DNA of 34,823 bases from Mikrocytos mackini (lineage: Eukaryota; Endomyxa; Ascetosporea; Mikrocytida; Mikrocytiidae): positions 1 through 34,823 of the forward strand of contig JASNJN010000176.1 of NCBI GenBank assembly GCA_030180075.1. The letters are read 5' to 3'. Below the pieces are notes generated by a model that was not told the DNA's origin, searched no databases, and saw only the letters and a list, made by a program, of their open reading frames with translations. The translations under genes were made by a program, and so were the position numbers. Below are positions 16,792 through 27,066 of this stretch, one piece after another (position 1 is the stretch's first letter; each line of letters opens with the position of its first letter).

Positions 16792-18635
16792 TTAAAATTT
16801 CAGAGTAAACAGCAAGTGCTTTATTTAGGACACCATATCTCCCACTCTGGTGCAACCATAAACACTGAAAAGATTGATGAAATACTTAACTTTACTCCAA
16901 AGACACGTAAACAACTCATGAAATTGAACGGATTTCTAAATTACTTCAGATCTTCCATAATAAACGCGAGGAAAGAATGAATTTCATTACAAAGAAGTTG
17001 TCACCCAAAACCTCATTTACGTGGTCTTCTGAAGATGAGAGGGAGAAGGTATCCCTCCTTAATGACATAAAGAAGGGGTTAGAAATTTGTCCACCCGACT
17101 TCACGAAGGATTTCGAATTAAATACAGACGCAAGTGATATTGGCGTCGGAGGAATACTTAGACAAAAAGAAAACATTATAGGTCTATACTCCCACAAACT
17201 CACGGAATCAGAAAGAAATTATACCGTGACCGAACGAGAAATGTTCGCTATTTATAAATGCTTGGAATTCTTCAGGACTTTACTACTCTTTTCACATACC
17301 AACATTTACTCTGACAATAAAAACCTTGTCAACGACAATCCCTTAACCAAAAGAAGAGAAAGATGGAAACTTCTACTATCCGAATTCTCGTACACTATTA
17401 ACTTTATAGAAGGAAAACGAAACAAGATTGCAGACGGACTGTCTAGGATAATGAACACCGAAGTCACCAACACAGACAACCCATTCTCAACAGGATATAT
17501 TCATACCATACAGCAAGCAGGTATGACTCCAGAAGAGAAAAGAAAGTTTATTACCATGACACATTGTGGGGTCGACTATTACGTCGATTATGAGGGAAGA
17601 CTATGTATCCCCAAATCTGCAACAAAAGAGTTTATACATGATGCTCACAAACAACTACTACATCCAGGTATACGAGCTACCTACTTGAATTTAAAGCGAT
17701 TCTACTGTATCGCGAATGTGAAAGAATCAATCTATAAGGAAGTAACAAACTGCGACTCGTGTCAGAAGAATAAACATCTTAAACACAATGCAATCGGACT
17801 TCTAAAAGGAAATTTGTTTTGTCCAGTCCCACACACCAGATTTTCAAGTGATATTATTGGTCCATTTGATGCGATTCAATTCGCCGGGGAGAGAGAGAAG
17901 GACATATTCTACTTTATCACTTTTTCGGACTTAACTACAAAATTTACAAGAGTTTACGTAACAGAAAGCATCGATGCTGATGCTATGATACGGACGTTGA
18001 AGAAATATTTGAAAGAGTCCCATAGCAAACCCTCTCACATGCTTTCGGACAACGGAAGACAGTACGTTGCCTCTTCATTCCAATCTACCTGCAGACAATT
18101 GGGAATAAAGAATAAATATATCACACCATACAACCCTCAAGGAAATGGGGTTTCAGAAAGAATAAACAGCTTAATCTCGGGAATCTTACGAATAAGAAAG
18201 GGTGCGGATCGAAGTGAGTTAAAGAAAATAATAGAAACCCGATTGAACACAAACTACAATCGAAGAATGAAATTGACTCCTCAAGAACTACAAGACCACT
18301 TCTCCGTGATTGATCCATTCAAACGAAATATTAGCCATCTAGTTAAGGATAGTATTCTGGAGGCCGGACAACAGTATTTGAATGACGAGAAAGAGCGTAA
18401 CAAAAAGCGTAAAGACTATCGATACAAAGTAGGAGAAACAGTTTGGAAGAAGAACATCCGAACCTCCAAGTTGAGTCCGTATTGGGAAGGACCATATGCG
18501 ATAGTAAAGGTAATAGATGACAACCGAGTTATGATTCAAGAAACAAACAAACAAGTCACGATTAATATTAAAAGAATAAGACCTACTTATAAGGAGAGGA
18601 AGAGTGACGAGTCCTTGAGTCATGAAGTGAAATGA
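16792..18635 (+). pseudogene. Ty3/gypsy retrotransposon pol fragment (RT end, RNase H, integrase)
   Basis: 5'-truncated pol. The frame from 16792 has the end of the reverse transcriptase (VLYLGHHISHSGATINTEKI and LMKLNGFLNYF). One frame change occurs near 16965-16977, after which 552 codons stay open. Numbering from the ATG at 16977: RNase H has the Asp in NTDAS (D51), the Glu in VTEREMFAIY and the Asp in YSDNKN. The integrase zinc-binding site is H224-x4-H229 and C259-x2-C262. The integrase catalytic triad is D292 (SDIIGPF), D358 (LSDNG) and E394 (GVSERINSL). The C-terminal GPY/F module is YWEGPYAIVKV. All integrase residues are kept, so this copy may be young despite the truncation. No LTR, primer-binding site or gag was found. 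It is a genomic retrotransposon, not an infectious agent, as far as can be seen. Confidence 0.92.
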
Positions 18636-19108
18636 TTTGAATTTGAATTTGAATTTAAATAAGGTATTTTGATTATAAAAACAAATCTTAAATTTTATAA
18701 AAAAAACCTAATGTCACAAAAATCCATATACGAACATTATGTGCACACTACACGGGTCCCCGTCATGTTTGTTTCATATTTTGTAGGAATTTTCAAATTT
18801 TAATAAATATTTAGACCTTTAAAATATAATAAATCAAAAATGAACATTTGTATCAATCCCCGGGAATTTCCCACATACTTTGGGGAAATTCATTTTTTTC
18901 TTGTAAAATATAATAACAATTCTTTTCTTAGAACTCACCTTACATTTATAGCAGATATCCTATTTTAACAATACACAGTTTTCTATTTTCGGCACTTTAA
19001 AAATTTGTATTTTCATTTATAAATACACAAATTCATCTATTCACAATTATGAATTTATATATATATTTATTTATCTATCTATTTATATATCTATTTCTTA
19101 TTTATTTA
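18636..19108. other. Spacer with hairpin and low-complexity tract
   Basis: An inverted repeat GAATTTCCC (18864-18872) and GGGAAATTC (18883-18891) forms a 9-bp stem with a 10-base loop. From about 19045 to 19110 there is a low-complexity TTTA/TCTA tract that runs into the 3' end of the glycosyltransferase gene. No LTR matching the gypsy fragment was seen. Confidence 0.5.
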
Positions 19109-20368
19109 TTAATTTCTATTTAATTTTATAAACGCTTTACAAGCACTTCTATTTTCTTTACTTTCTTTTTTTGCTCCTTTAAACACATTTTTATAATCAT
19201 TAATCCCAATAAACTCAAAGAATTCTTTAACCGTTCTTTCTTTACCCATTCCAAACTTTTCTATTTCTCTATTTTCAACATTATTTTTATCATAATCCAA
19301 ATCCAGCACCAATCTAAATCTATTAAGCGTCTTTTGATAAACTTTATCATCAAAGTTTCTTTTCGCTTCAAATTTCTCACGGAGCGTTTTATTTGGTTGT
19401 GCGTAATGGAACACAAAATTGTATTTTGGGAGGTACAAATTGTAGCCGTGTGTGTAAAGACGAATTGCGTACAGTGGTTCTTCGCCGTAAAACAAATAAG
19501 ACATGTACTTGTCGTAAGGGACTTTGCTTAAGAAATGCGCGCGGCCGAAAATGTTGCTGGCTACTAACATACTACTGCGACAAGCACCGGGCGTTTCAAA
19601 GCATTTAAAGTCTCCAGGTTTAATGAATTCGTTGTAGTAAAGAAAGAAAATGTTGTTTGTGAGGAATAAGAGAGCGCATGTTGTGCTGACGAATGGGGGG
19701 GACTTGTTGTTGATAAGCTCGGTCCTGTAACTCCATGTAAGTGTGTGGTTGCTGAATATTGCATTCTCGTCGCCTACTCTGTTGAATAGGTCTATCATAT
19801 CAATGTCATAATTTGGAAGAAAGTCAGAATGTGAGTCTATTTTCAGAAGGAATCCTGAATCGTCAGGTAGTAAGAGGTGAGCTTGGTATACGTTCATGTG
19901 AAGTCCTACAGCCTCAGAAGCCTTCTTGCGGATGATAGATAAGTTTTTATTTAACCAAATTTTAAATTTTGAATTTTGTAGGCTAAATATTGAGTCTTCC
20001 AAAACACTGTAACAGTCATCGTCTCCTGGGTAGGTTTCCTGTGCTATTATAACGTATATTCTTTCTGGATTGTGTGCTCTGTTAAAAATATTTAGAATAG
20101 TCGGCCCACACAATACATCTCGATAATTAGCTAGTAATACAGTAAAACGAGACGTCTCTTTGTTGTACAAATTATTTGTTGTCTGTAGAACAAATTGGAA
20201 AGCAAGTAGGAAAAAGCCGAACATAAAATGTACACTGATGTGCACATTAAAATTGAAACAGGAAAATAAGCTGAGAAATATTATTTTATAAGCCCACAAA
20301 AATTTGATGATGTTTTTAAATAGTGTTAAATTTCTGGGGTGTTTTTTACGTAAAATTGGACCAAGCAT
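19109..20368 (-). CDS. GlcNAc-transferase-family glycosyltransferase (type II membrane protein)
   Basis: A 419-residue protein from the ATG at 20366-20368, which lies behind AAAATTTTGTATATAATTTTT. The frame is open further upstream, but only with non-ATG codons. The family includes Skp1-hydroxyproline GlcNAc-transferases and related enzymes. An N-terminal hydrophobic stretch (about 25-60) is a probable signal anchor. Family blocks: CGPTILNIFNRAHNPERIYV near the start of the catalytic part, GDDDCYSV, a DxH-type site in FLLKIDSHSDFLPNYDIDMI, and the C-terminal VPYDKYMSYLFYGEEPLYAI followed by RLYTHGYNLYLP. The DSH and GEE residues fit the metal and donor-binding sites of this class. The acceptor is unknown. 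The enzyme probably acts in the ER/Golgi lumen because of the anchor. The basic tail is low in complexity. Confidence 0.85.
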   Translation of the reverse strand: MLGPILRKKHPRNLTLFKNIIKFLWAYKIIFLSLFSCFNFNVHISVHFMFGFFLLAFQFVLQTTNNLYNKETSRFTVLLANYRDVLCGPTILNIFNRAHNPERIYVIIAQETYPGDDDCYSVLEDSIFSLQNSKFKIWLNKNLSIIRKKASEAVGLHMNVYQAHLLLPDDSGFLLKIDSHSDFLPNYDIDMIDLFNRVGDENAIFSNHTLTWSYRTELINNKSPPFVSTTCALLFLTNNIFFLYYNEFIKPGDFKCFETPGACRSSMLVASNIFGRAHFLSKVPYDKYMSYLFYGEEPLYAIRLYTHGYNLYLPKYNFVFHYAQPNKTLREKFEAKRNFDDKVYQKTLNRFRLVLDLDYDKNNVENREIEKFGMGKERTVKEFFEFIGINDYKNVFKGAKKESKENRSACKAFIKLNRN

Positions 20369-21229
20369 AAAAATTATATACAAAATTTTAATTATAAAAT
20401 TGAAACACAAAAATCTCAATTTTTGCAACAAATAAACTATTTATTTCGTCACGTCTCTTTGCACCAAAATTACGTGTTAAAATAAACCTGTTTTAGAAGA
20501 GTATTGTCTTTATATACAAGATGTTAGCTTGTATATCGAATTTGGCACGTCAAAACCTTCTTGTTTTGATTAATTGGGTTTTGTATTAAAAAATTATTTT
20601 TGTTATTTATCTTATACAAAGCGTGTTATGTCGATAACAAATAACTCTCATAATTATTGTTATAGATGTTGGATACTGTAATAAACAAAACTTACATGGA
20701 ACATTTTAAATTTTAAACTCCAAAAAGATTGTCTGCTATTGTACTCATCTACACACATCAAATACCCACAGCAACAAGACAACAAACTTATACTAACAAC
20801 ACACCATACATCATGCATAATAATAGAACCAACAAGAGTATTATGAAGTAATAAATGAGCTGAGGACATTTGTGGATTCCCTACGAAATATACAATAAAC
20901 ATACGACATGCACTAAAAGACCAACCCCATATAAGGCTGAAGTAGACTACTTTACAATTTAAAGATGATTGAATACACGAAATTACTTCTTATTGAAAAT
21001 CTTACATAAACTAAGTCTAACATTTGATTGATATTTGGGTATACTGTATGAAATGTAAGTATTATGTTTATAAGAAGAAATCGGAAATACTTTAAAAGTC
21101 ATACAACATCCATATTTCAATAATGATAACAATCCAATATCATTAAAGAGTTAAAATTTGACAATATATTTTGTTATATTTGAATCAAAATACCATTAAA
21201 TTCTAATTGTTTGTAACTTATTAGTTTAG
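20369..21229. other. Non-coding region with a 9-bp hairpin
   Basis: About 860 bp with no supported gene. A perfect inverted repeat ATATACAAG (20512-20520) and CTTGTATAT (20528-20536) with a 7-base loop lies about 145 bp upstream of the glycosyltransferase start. An 80-codon minus-strand frame (20660-20902) shows no recognised feature. Confidence 0.45.
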
Positions 21230-22177
21230 TTATTTAATATACTCATCTTTGCTCTTTGGTAATCCGATTACGTTATTAACAGTACCCTTTGGTCGTCCCT
21301 TAGGTTTCTTAGTTTCAATATCAAAATTTTCCGGTAGTTCTTCATAATGTTCCGATATTGAACTTTTGAATTTCTTTATGTTTGTATCCGGTACTTCTAC
21401 GTCATTTCGTTGGTCTATACATGATGACAACAGTGTAATATCTTCTGTAGTAATAGTTTTTTTGGGTGTTTGATTTGTTTTTTTCTTAAAATTTACTATT
21501 TTCATATTTTCATCTTCTTCGAATTCAAGCGATTTGTCTGCGAACTTTTTCATTTCATGTTTATTAATCCCACAATCATCTATGTTATATGGTTTATTTG
21601 TAATATTATTTGATTTTAAATGTAACTTTTCTTTGTTATTCACAATTGACTCGTTTAACTCTTGCGATAAGTTCAACTCTCCTACCTGATCCAAAATTTT
21701 GTTTATTTCATTTTCTTTTGCCTTTGACAAGAAATTGTCCCATTTTGAAATAAATTTCATATAGCGTTCAAATGTATTATTAGATTTCATAAGTATAACA
21801 TTGTTTATTTTGTCAGATATGGATTTCAAGTTTTTATATTTTTCGCCTTTTGTTAGTTTTTTTCGTTCTTCTTTTTGTAGATTAACCTTTGTACAATACT
21901 AAGCCGAAGTTCTTTATTGCTGGTGCTCCTTTGTCTGTTCGTCTAAAGGATTTTATCTCTGAGAACTCCGTCGGAAATTATTTTAGTACTGAAATTTGGA
22001 TCTGTTGTGTCGCCTGGTTCCCAAACCATGTGAATCCATTTCATAATAGGCGAACTCAGACAGTATCTTCTGTTTGGTTTCTTGAGTCATCTCTATTATA
22101 ATTGTCCATCAGTTTTGTCTTTTATATTGATGTTGTTGTGTAGGTTCTCTTGTAGTTGTAAGAGACCTTTCTTTCAT
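21230..22177 (-). pseudogene. Decayed reading frame with AT-hook-like tail (possible transposase C-terminus)
   Basis: The last about 220 codons (from a stop near 21900 to 21230) are open. They are rich in Lys, Asn and Glu and end in KKPKGRPKGTVNNVIGLPKS, an AT-hook-like GRPKG followed by a VIGLPK motif. I recall this motif from C-termini of MULE/SWIM-type transposase relatives, which is not checked here. Further upstream, coding-like text continues in shifting frames (FRRTDKGAPAIKNFGLVLYK, AYYEMDSHGLGTRR). It traces back to an ATG at 22175-22177 that sits behind a TTGAAAAATCAAATTTAAAA box and opens MKERSLTTTREPTQQ. I read this as one gene broken by several indels. No cysteine-rich SWIM segment was found in the remains, so the transposase link is weak. 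Confidence 0.45.
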
Positions 22178-23436
22178 TTTTAAATTTGATTTTTCAAAAA
22201 TAAATCGGATCCATACAGAAAACACAGGACATACCATGGGAAATAAACAAACACCGAACTGCCTGGTTATTTGATATAAACATTGAAGCAAGAAATTTGA
22301 ACTCATGTTGAAATAGGGGATGTATCTCATTATTTACCAAGAAAAACCTATACAAACAAAATACTCATCAATAGCAACATCTTTGAATACACTAACAAAT
22401 AAAATCTACCTTCAATTAAACTAGTTCTAGACACATTCAAAGTAAGACTGAAAAGAAAGCTGTTGAAGTTATATTAAAGAATTAAACCTATTCATACAAC
22501 ACTATCGAAAAGACAAGACAACAAAGATAATAATTTATGGCTTTGTTGTTTGAGTGTGATAATACTCCAATAAAAGAAGCTAACCCCCTTCAAATTCCTA
22601 ACATAGACATTTATATCAACTTCTGATAGGGGTTTCCATAATCGCTCATATATAGTTTGTTTATATAAAAGCAACGTTTCTAGGAAATTCTACACCTTTA
22701 ATTTTCTAGAGCCATGGGAACAGTCAACTTATTTATTATTCACTATAAGAAAACTATTTATTAGAATTACAAGGAACAATATGATTATAGAGATGAAGTA
22801 TCAAAAATAAAACGGATTGCCTATGTATCTATTAACAGGTTTGGGGCACTATATATGGGTTACAAAATATTTTGTTTCATTCAACAGACCAACACAGTAC
22901 ATCGATTTATATCAATGCTAAACTGTAAGACGAGATATATTACAACTTTTTATTAATTTTCCGACATGAAGACGCGTTCATGCGTAATAAACAAGATGTT
23001 TAACCATATGGAAATTTGGGTTGGGATGTAAGTAGCTCGTGTTCAGAATGCGATTGACAGAATTATAAAGATATTATTCCATTCTCAAGACAATGATAGT
23101 TACACTCCTTTTGAACCACGTAAGTTTATAAGCTTTTACAAGTCTTAACTATAAGCATAATATTAGGAAAAAGAAATTCGGAATTTGTTGAGAAAGATTT
23201 ATCATAAAGGAAGTTAACGATATCAAGAATTTAAGATGCTCTAAGAACATTAAGCCGGCAAGATACTTAACAAACTAAGAACGTTTATACTTTGTGAAAT
23301 AGGCAACTTAAATAGTTTATGTTACAAATATAATCTTAACTACTTAATTTATATAATAGAGTGAATGTTTTGAAGATAAAATGATGAAATAATTAAACCT
23401 ATACTAACATCGTTCTAATAAAACGATTCATGCATA
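22178..23436. other. Non-coding region, nothing recognised
   Basis: About 1.26 kb between two decayed elements. Short frames here (for example 22492-22674 on the minus strand) have no recognisable content. No terminal repeat, tRNA or tandem array was found. It probably contains old, unrecognisable transposon remains. Confidence 0.4.
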
Positions 23437-24583
23437 TCAATCATAAATTTGATTATAATTATTTATTAAATACCATTTGATATTTTCCATCTTAAACTGT
23501 CTGTTGCTCCTCAACATATTATTAAGCAGGCTAAAACTCCTCTCCACATCAACCGATGTGCATTGTGCTTTCAATAGATACCTATTTATTATATGTGCCA
23601 ATTCCCCGTTTTTTGTTGCCGCTTTTATAATCTTCGAAATTCCATTTTTTACGATTCTTTTGGAAATATAGTTCGTAATCCCTACTACATCGTTTGGTAT
23701 ATTGAGCCCGGTCACTACTTTAAACCCTGTTTCTAAATCTAATGTTTTGTTTTCTAGTAAATCAATTGTTTCGTTTAAACACTGGTAGTAACCATATGCT
23801 TTCTCCAATTCGATGTGAATTCCTTCATCATTCACTGCCGATTTCGCATTTTCCAATAACTTCCCTGATCCGGCCATATTGTTAATTATTCTCTTTATAC
23901 TTTTAAAGTTTTTAAAGTAATACTTTGTTGCTTTTAACCAGGAACCCCAACGAGTGACTATTGGTGTTGGAGGGGCGCCAATTCTTTTGAATAGTTTTCT
24001 TCTGTACTTATTTCTGTGTGTCAACTTCTTAACTGTAGCAACTAATTTATCTGCTTTTGAAAAATAATTTCTTATTTTCATACAGCAGTTATGCAACAAA
24101 TGAGAGAGACACAAGACGTGATACAGGTTTGGAAAAAGAGACGATAGTGTATTGAACGCTTTTATCATGTACGATGCGGCGTCAGATATCAATAACAGGA
24201 AGTGCTCCCTTTTTAATCCTAATTTGATAACAGTGTCGTCAATTAACCTAATCATACTGCCAGAATTCACCGGTGAATCAGAAGGCAATGATTCCACAAG
24301 GTATGTTCTATCGGGCTGATCAATTCTTCCTATTAGAATGTTTGTGACGAAGTTATCATTGATATAACTTTCGTCTACAACTAAAAAGTAATAGAACTCT
24401 TGAAGATAACGAAAGATACTGGAAATTTTATCCTCACCTAGTTTTTGTACTAAATTTCTGGCAGTAGATTCACTTGGTAGAGGTAAATCATACTTCGAAA
24501 AGAAATTAGTAAGCGAAGTTCTGCGTAGTTTGGATAATGGAATGTCTATTTCTAAGAATAAAGTTATTAGATCATGTTTGAAT
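23437..24583 (-). pseudogene. Second hAT-family transposase, 5' end cut by another element
   Basis: The frame is open from 23437 up to the boundary with the element at 24584, with no in-frame ATG near its upstream end. The homologous part therefore starts well before any annotated start. Upstream part: FYYFLVVDESYINDNFVTN (first Asp) and PSESTARNLVQKL. Then LLISDAASYMIKA (second Asp), HVLCLSHLLHN, PTPIVTRWGSWLKATKYY, and the C-terminal SVDVERSFSLLNNMLRSNRQ with Glu and the hAT dimerisation helix. It differs strongly from the hAT gene at 10902-12763, so two hAT lineages are present. The N-terminal zinc finger is lost. The reading frame itself has no stop, which suggests the truncation is younger than the transposase's decay. 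Confidence 0.88.
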
Positions 24584-25222
24584 CAGAGGTGTCAGCTTCC
24601 GCCCGACCGACACTTTTCCGACCCGATCGGGTCGGAACCGGCCGGAAGAACATTGAAAAATCCCGATTTTCTGACCCAAAAAGGCATGTCTTCTTTATTT
24701 TGATATAATATCAATTTTGATAAAATAATATAGTGTAATTAAATCCACAATTTAACACAAACCTCAAACGAAGTGATTTAGTATCATTATAAAGTTTATA
24801 TGTTGAATTCAAAATGACATAAAAATAAAAAATATTTTTAAATAATTTTGTGGCACTTATCATGTCAAAATAAAACATATTCAGATGTATTTTTATATGA
24901 TATGTCTTGAAAAAACTTTAAATGGAGCAAATTAATTTGATAATCCTAAGACTATTTTAATATATCATATAAAAGAGTATTTATTCAGTATAAAATAACA
25001 CAATAATCAAGATTTTATGGTTGGAAATTATTTATAGCGTTTTATTACATGGTGAAAATTTTTTATTACAAACATGCTAGTAAAAATGTACAGAAAAAAT
25101 GTTGTTGTGAAAAATTGTGATTTCAATTTACATGAGCGATCGGAAAGGAAAACTTTTCCGACCGACCCGACGCCGGAGTCGGTCGGAATCGGAATAGAAT
25201 TTTTTCATTTTTGACACCTCTG
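24584..25222. mobile_element. Non-autonomous hAT element with GC-rich palindromic ends
   Basis: 639 bp with perfect 11-bp terminal inverted repeats, CAGAGGTGTCA (24584-24594) and TGACACCTCTG (25212-25222), of the hAT type. Just inside the left end are the palindrome TTCCGACCCGATCGGGTCGG plus AA (24616-24637) and CCGGCCGG. Inside the right end is an imperfect palindrome with arms TTCCGACCGAC (25156-25166) and GTCGGTCGGAA (25178-25188). The interior is very AT-rich and has no gene. The flanking octamers differ (GTTTGAAT on the left, CTTTAGAG on the right), so there is no target-site duplication. The left flank is a hAT gene and the right flank a gypsy gene. Confidence 0.85.
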
Positions 25223-25639
25223 CTTTAGAGCATATTTGCCGGGATCTAAATTTCTTCTAGTCACTGATCATAAGAGCCTTTTGAGTATATTATATCCAAA
25301 TAAAACACCAAATCTAAATCCAGAATAATGAGATGGATTGATAGAATCTCTCAGTTTGATTTTAAAATTGAATGTAAACCTGGGGAGGAAAATATTGTGG
25401 CTGATTTCTTCTCCAGATTAGAATTACACAAGGAAGAAACTGAGGATCACATTATAAATGTTATCAGGAAATGTCCAATCTATTTACGAATTAAACCATA
25501 TATCGAGGAAGAACCCGCGCTACAACGATATAGAAAATATTTGTCTGTTCAAAATTTTTTTTTTGCAACGGAGAAACTAATTATATATTTAATTATAAAT
25601 TTATCCTTTCAACCTACTGGCCTACTCATAACCCCATAA
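25223..25639 (+). pseudogene. Ty3/gypsy RNase H fragment, second lineage
   Basis: Directly after the hAT-type end the sequence encodes the end of a retroelement RNase H: RAYLPGSKFLLVTDHKSLLS with the Asp-His. After a frame change near 25316-25325 come MRWIDRISQFDFKIECKPGE and NIVADFFSRL, the usual end of the domain before the linker to integrase. A run of nine Ts near 25554 precedes loss of similarity, and the frame ends at 25639. The sequence around the SRL block differs from the gypsy copy at 16792, so it comes from another lineage. 5' parts are cut by the element at 24584-25222. Confidence 0.85.
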
Positions 25640-25825
25640 TAAAACTAGGTAAAACCTTCCACAAGTCTTAGACTTGACGAGTATTTGTTTCACAAACACT
25701 GTATTTTGAAACAGGCTTATATTGAACCCAGTTATATTGACTTTTAACTTTCAAAACATTATTAAACCGATATGCCCTCATTTAAATAAATATTTAAAAT
25801 CAGAGGGTCTGGTTACTTTTCTATA
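25640..25825. other. Short spacer
   Basis: Nothing coding is recognised. The base composition starts to rise towards the more GC-rich block at 25826-26629. Confidence 0.3.
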
Positions 25826-26629
25826 ACAAATGATCCCTTATTTAGGGTTTGTTAACTTCTTTTATTTTAAAGAGTTTTTTGTAACTCTGAGCCTTGCAGA
25901 AAGGGGCTTATTTTGAATAAGCATTTCAAACGGCTTTTGGAGTCTTTCAATTCCCACATCTATTGCCCTTATATAAACCCATGCGCCCCTTTTTCTATTT
26001 AGGTGTATAGATACTCAGCCAGCGTCTTTTGGGTTAAGGGCAACAATTAGAAGTTAACTTTTTGTTTTGTGAATAAACCTTTTAGCGATCTGCCATGCCC
26101 TGGTTAACTTAATACCAGGCAAATGGACTTTTAATAGTGTTTTGAAATGAGCTTGCCGTTTATAAACCTTCCCTGGGCCTTTATCACCCAGTCAGTTTTA
26201 CGGCATTTTTCTTTGTTTCAGAAATATGCCCAGTGCCAATAATAGACTGAGTTTCAAAAATAGCAATAGTCTGTTATCAATTACAAACACTAAATTTGAA
26301 GGCTTATAAAAGTGTTTGCCCTAGTTGTATTTTGAAAAATACTTTGAGCCAGTATCATCTGAATACCTTCCGCTCACCCCTTGTATATTAAGGCTCATGA
26401 CTAGGGTTGTGCAAAGTATTCCCCTCAGCTTTGTTTTCAAGGCGGCTTGTGTCATCTTTAGGTCGTCTCTGTATTCCCGTTCGAGGGCATTGAACATCTC
26501 TGTCTTGATCTCATTATCGCTCCTTTTTTCCCTGGGCTCTCCGTCCATTTTAATAAGCTCTGCGCGTGACAATGCTGCAGGCATGTTGTCTATCTCATTC
26601 ATCAGGTTCTTAAACTTCAGAATCGCCAT
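25826..26629 (-). pseudogene. Stop-interrupted long reading frame, unknown protein
   Basis: From an ATG at 26627-26629 one minus-strand frame reads 102 codons (MAILKFKNLMNEIDN...) to a TAG at 26321-26323. The same frame then continues with protein-like text between sparse stops: GKHFYKPSNLVFVIDNRLL with a hydrophobic LFLKLSLLLALGIF, then a TAA (26198-26200) and a TGA (26192-26194), then GPGKVYKRQAHFKTLLKVHL and LTRAWQIAKRF, and further on RGAWVYIRAIDVGIERLQK. About seven stops in about 265 codons is few for AT-rich DNA. Codons are more GC-rich than in host genes. I do not recognise the protein. I read it as one gene inactivated mainly by base substitution rather than by indels. The 102-codon part could alternatively be a separate small gene. 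Confidence 0.4.
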
Positions 26630-27066
26630 GTTATAAGTCTCTAGTTTTACAGTAATTATTTAAAATGGTGAACACCTAAAAACTTGGGAACTCTCAATGC
26701 TAGGCAATATACCACAGGATACCGCCTAAAAATTTTTTTGGATAACCTCCGGTTTGCCACAATTTGTCAGTACCACCCTAAATAAACAAGAGTTAACTAA
26801 ACACGAATATTATACAATTAATACTTATCTAATTAATATAACAAAAACAAGTTGAAATGACAAATTGTGGCTTAGAATTAAACTGAACATTTTCTGTCAA
26901 ATCGGAATAATCTAATTTAACCTTAAATTCGCATGAAAGTGCGCAATCTAACTGAATTCGGCATATGTGTCAAAAATTGAACTGTGTAAGCGGAGAACCA
27001 TTTTGGTATTATCTAAAACACCTGTGCATTTTTCTGTTTTTCTGTACACCACAAAATAAAATTTCA
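26630..27066. other. Spacer with a 14-bp inverted repeat
   Basis: GCCACAATTTGTCA near 26757-26770 and its exact inverse TGACAAATTGTGGC near 26858-26871 are separated by 87 bp of AT-rich sequence. They may be ends of a very small element or a structured RNA. An AAATAAAATTTCA box precedes the ZIP-like start at 27067. Confidence 0.5.

Noticed and set aside
20369-20431. Extended N-terminus of the glycosyltransferase from 20431
   Set aside because: The upstream codon is TTG. The ATG at 20366-20368 directly follows an AT-rich start box.
24297-24297. GTG at 24297 as the true start of the second hAT gene
   Set aside because: Conserved coding sequence continues upstream in the same frame to the element boundary at 24584, so this is not a start.
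26325-26636. 103-codon plus-strand frame opposite the stop-interrupted gene
   Set aside because: The minus-strand frame has the more protein-like composition and continues beyond this region; the plus frame is its shadow.
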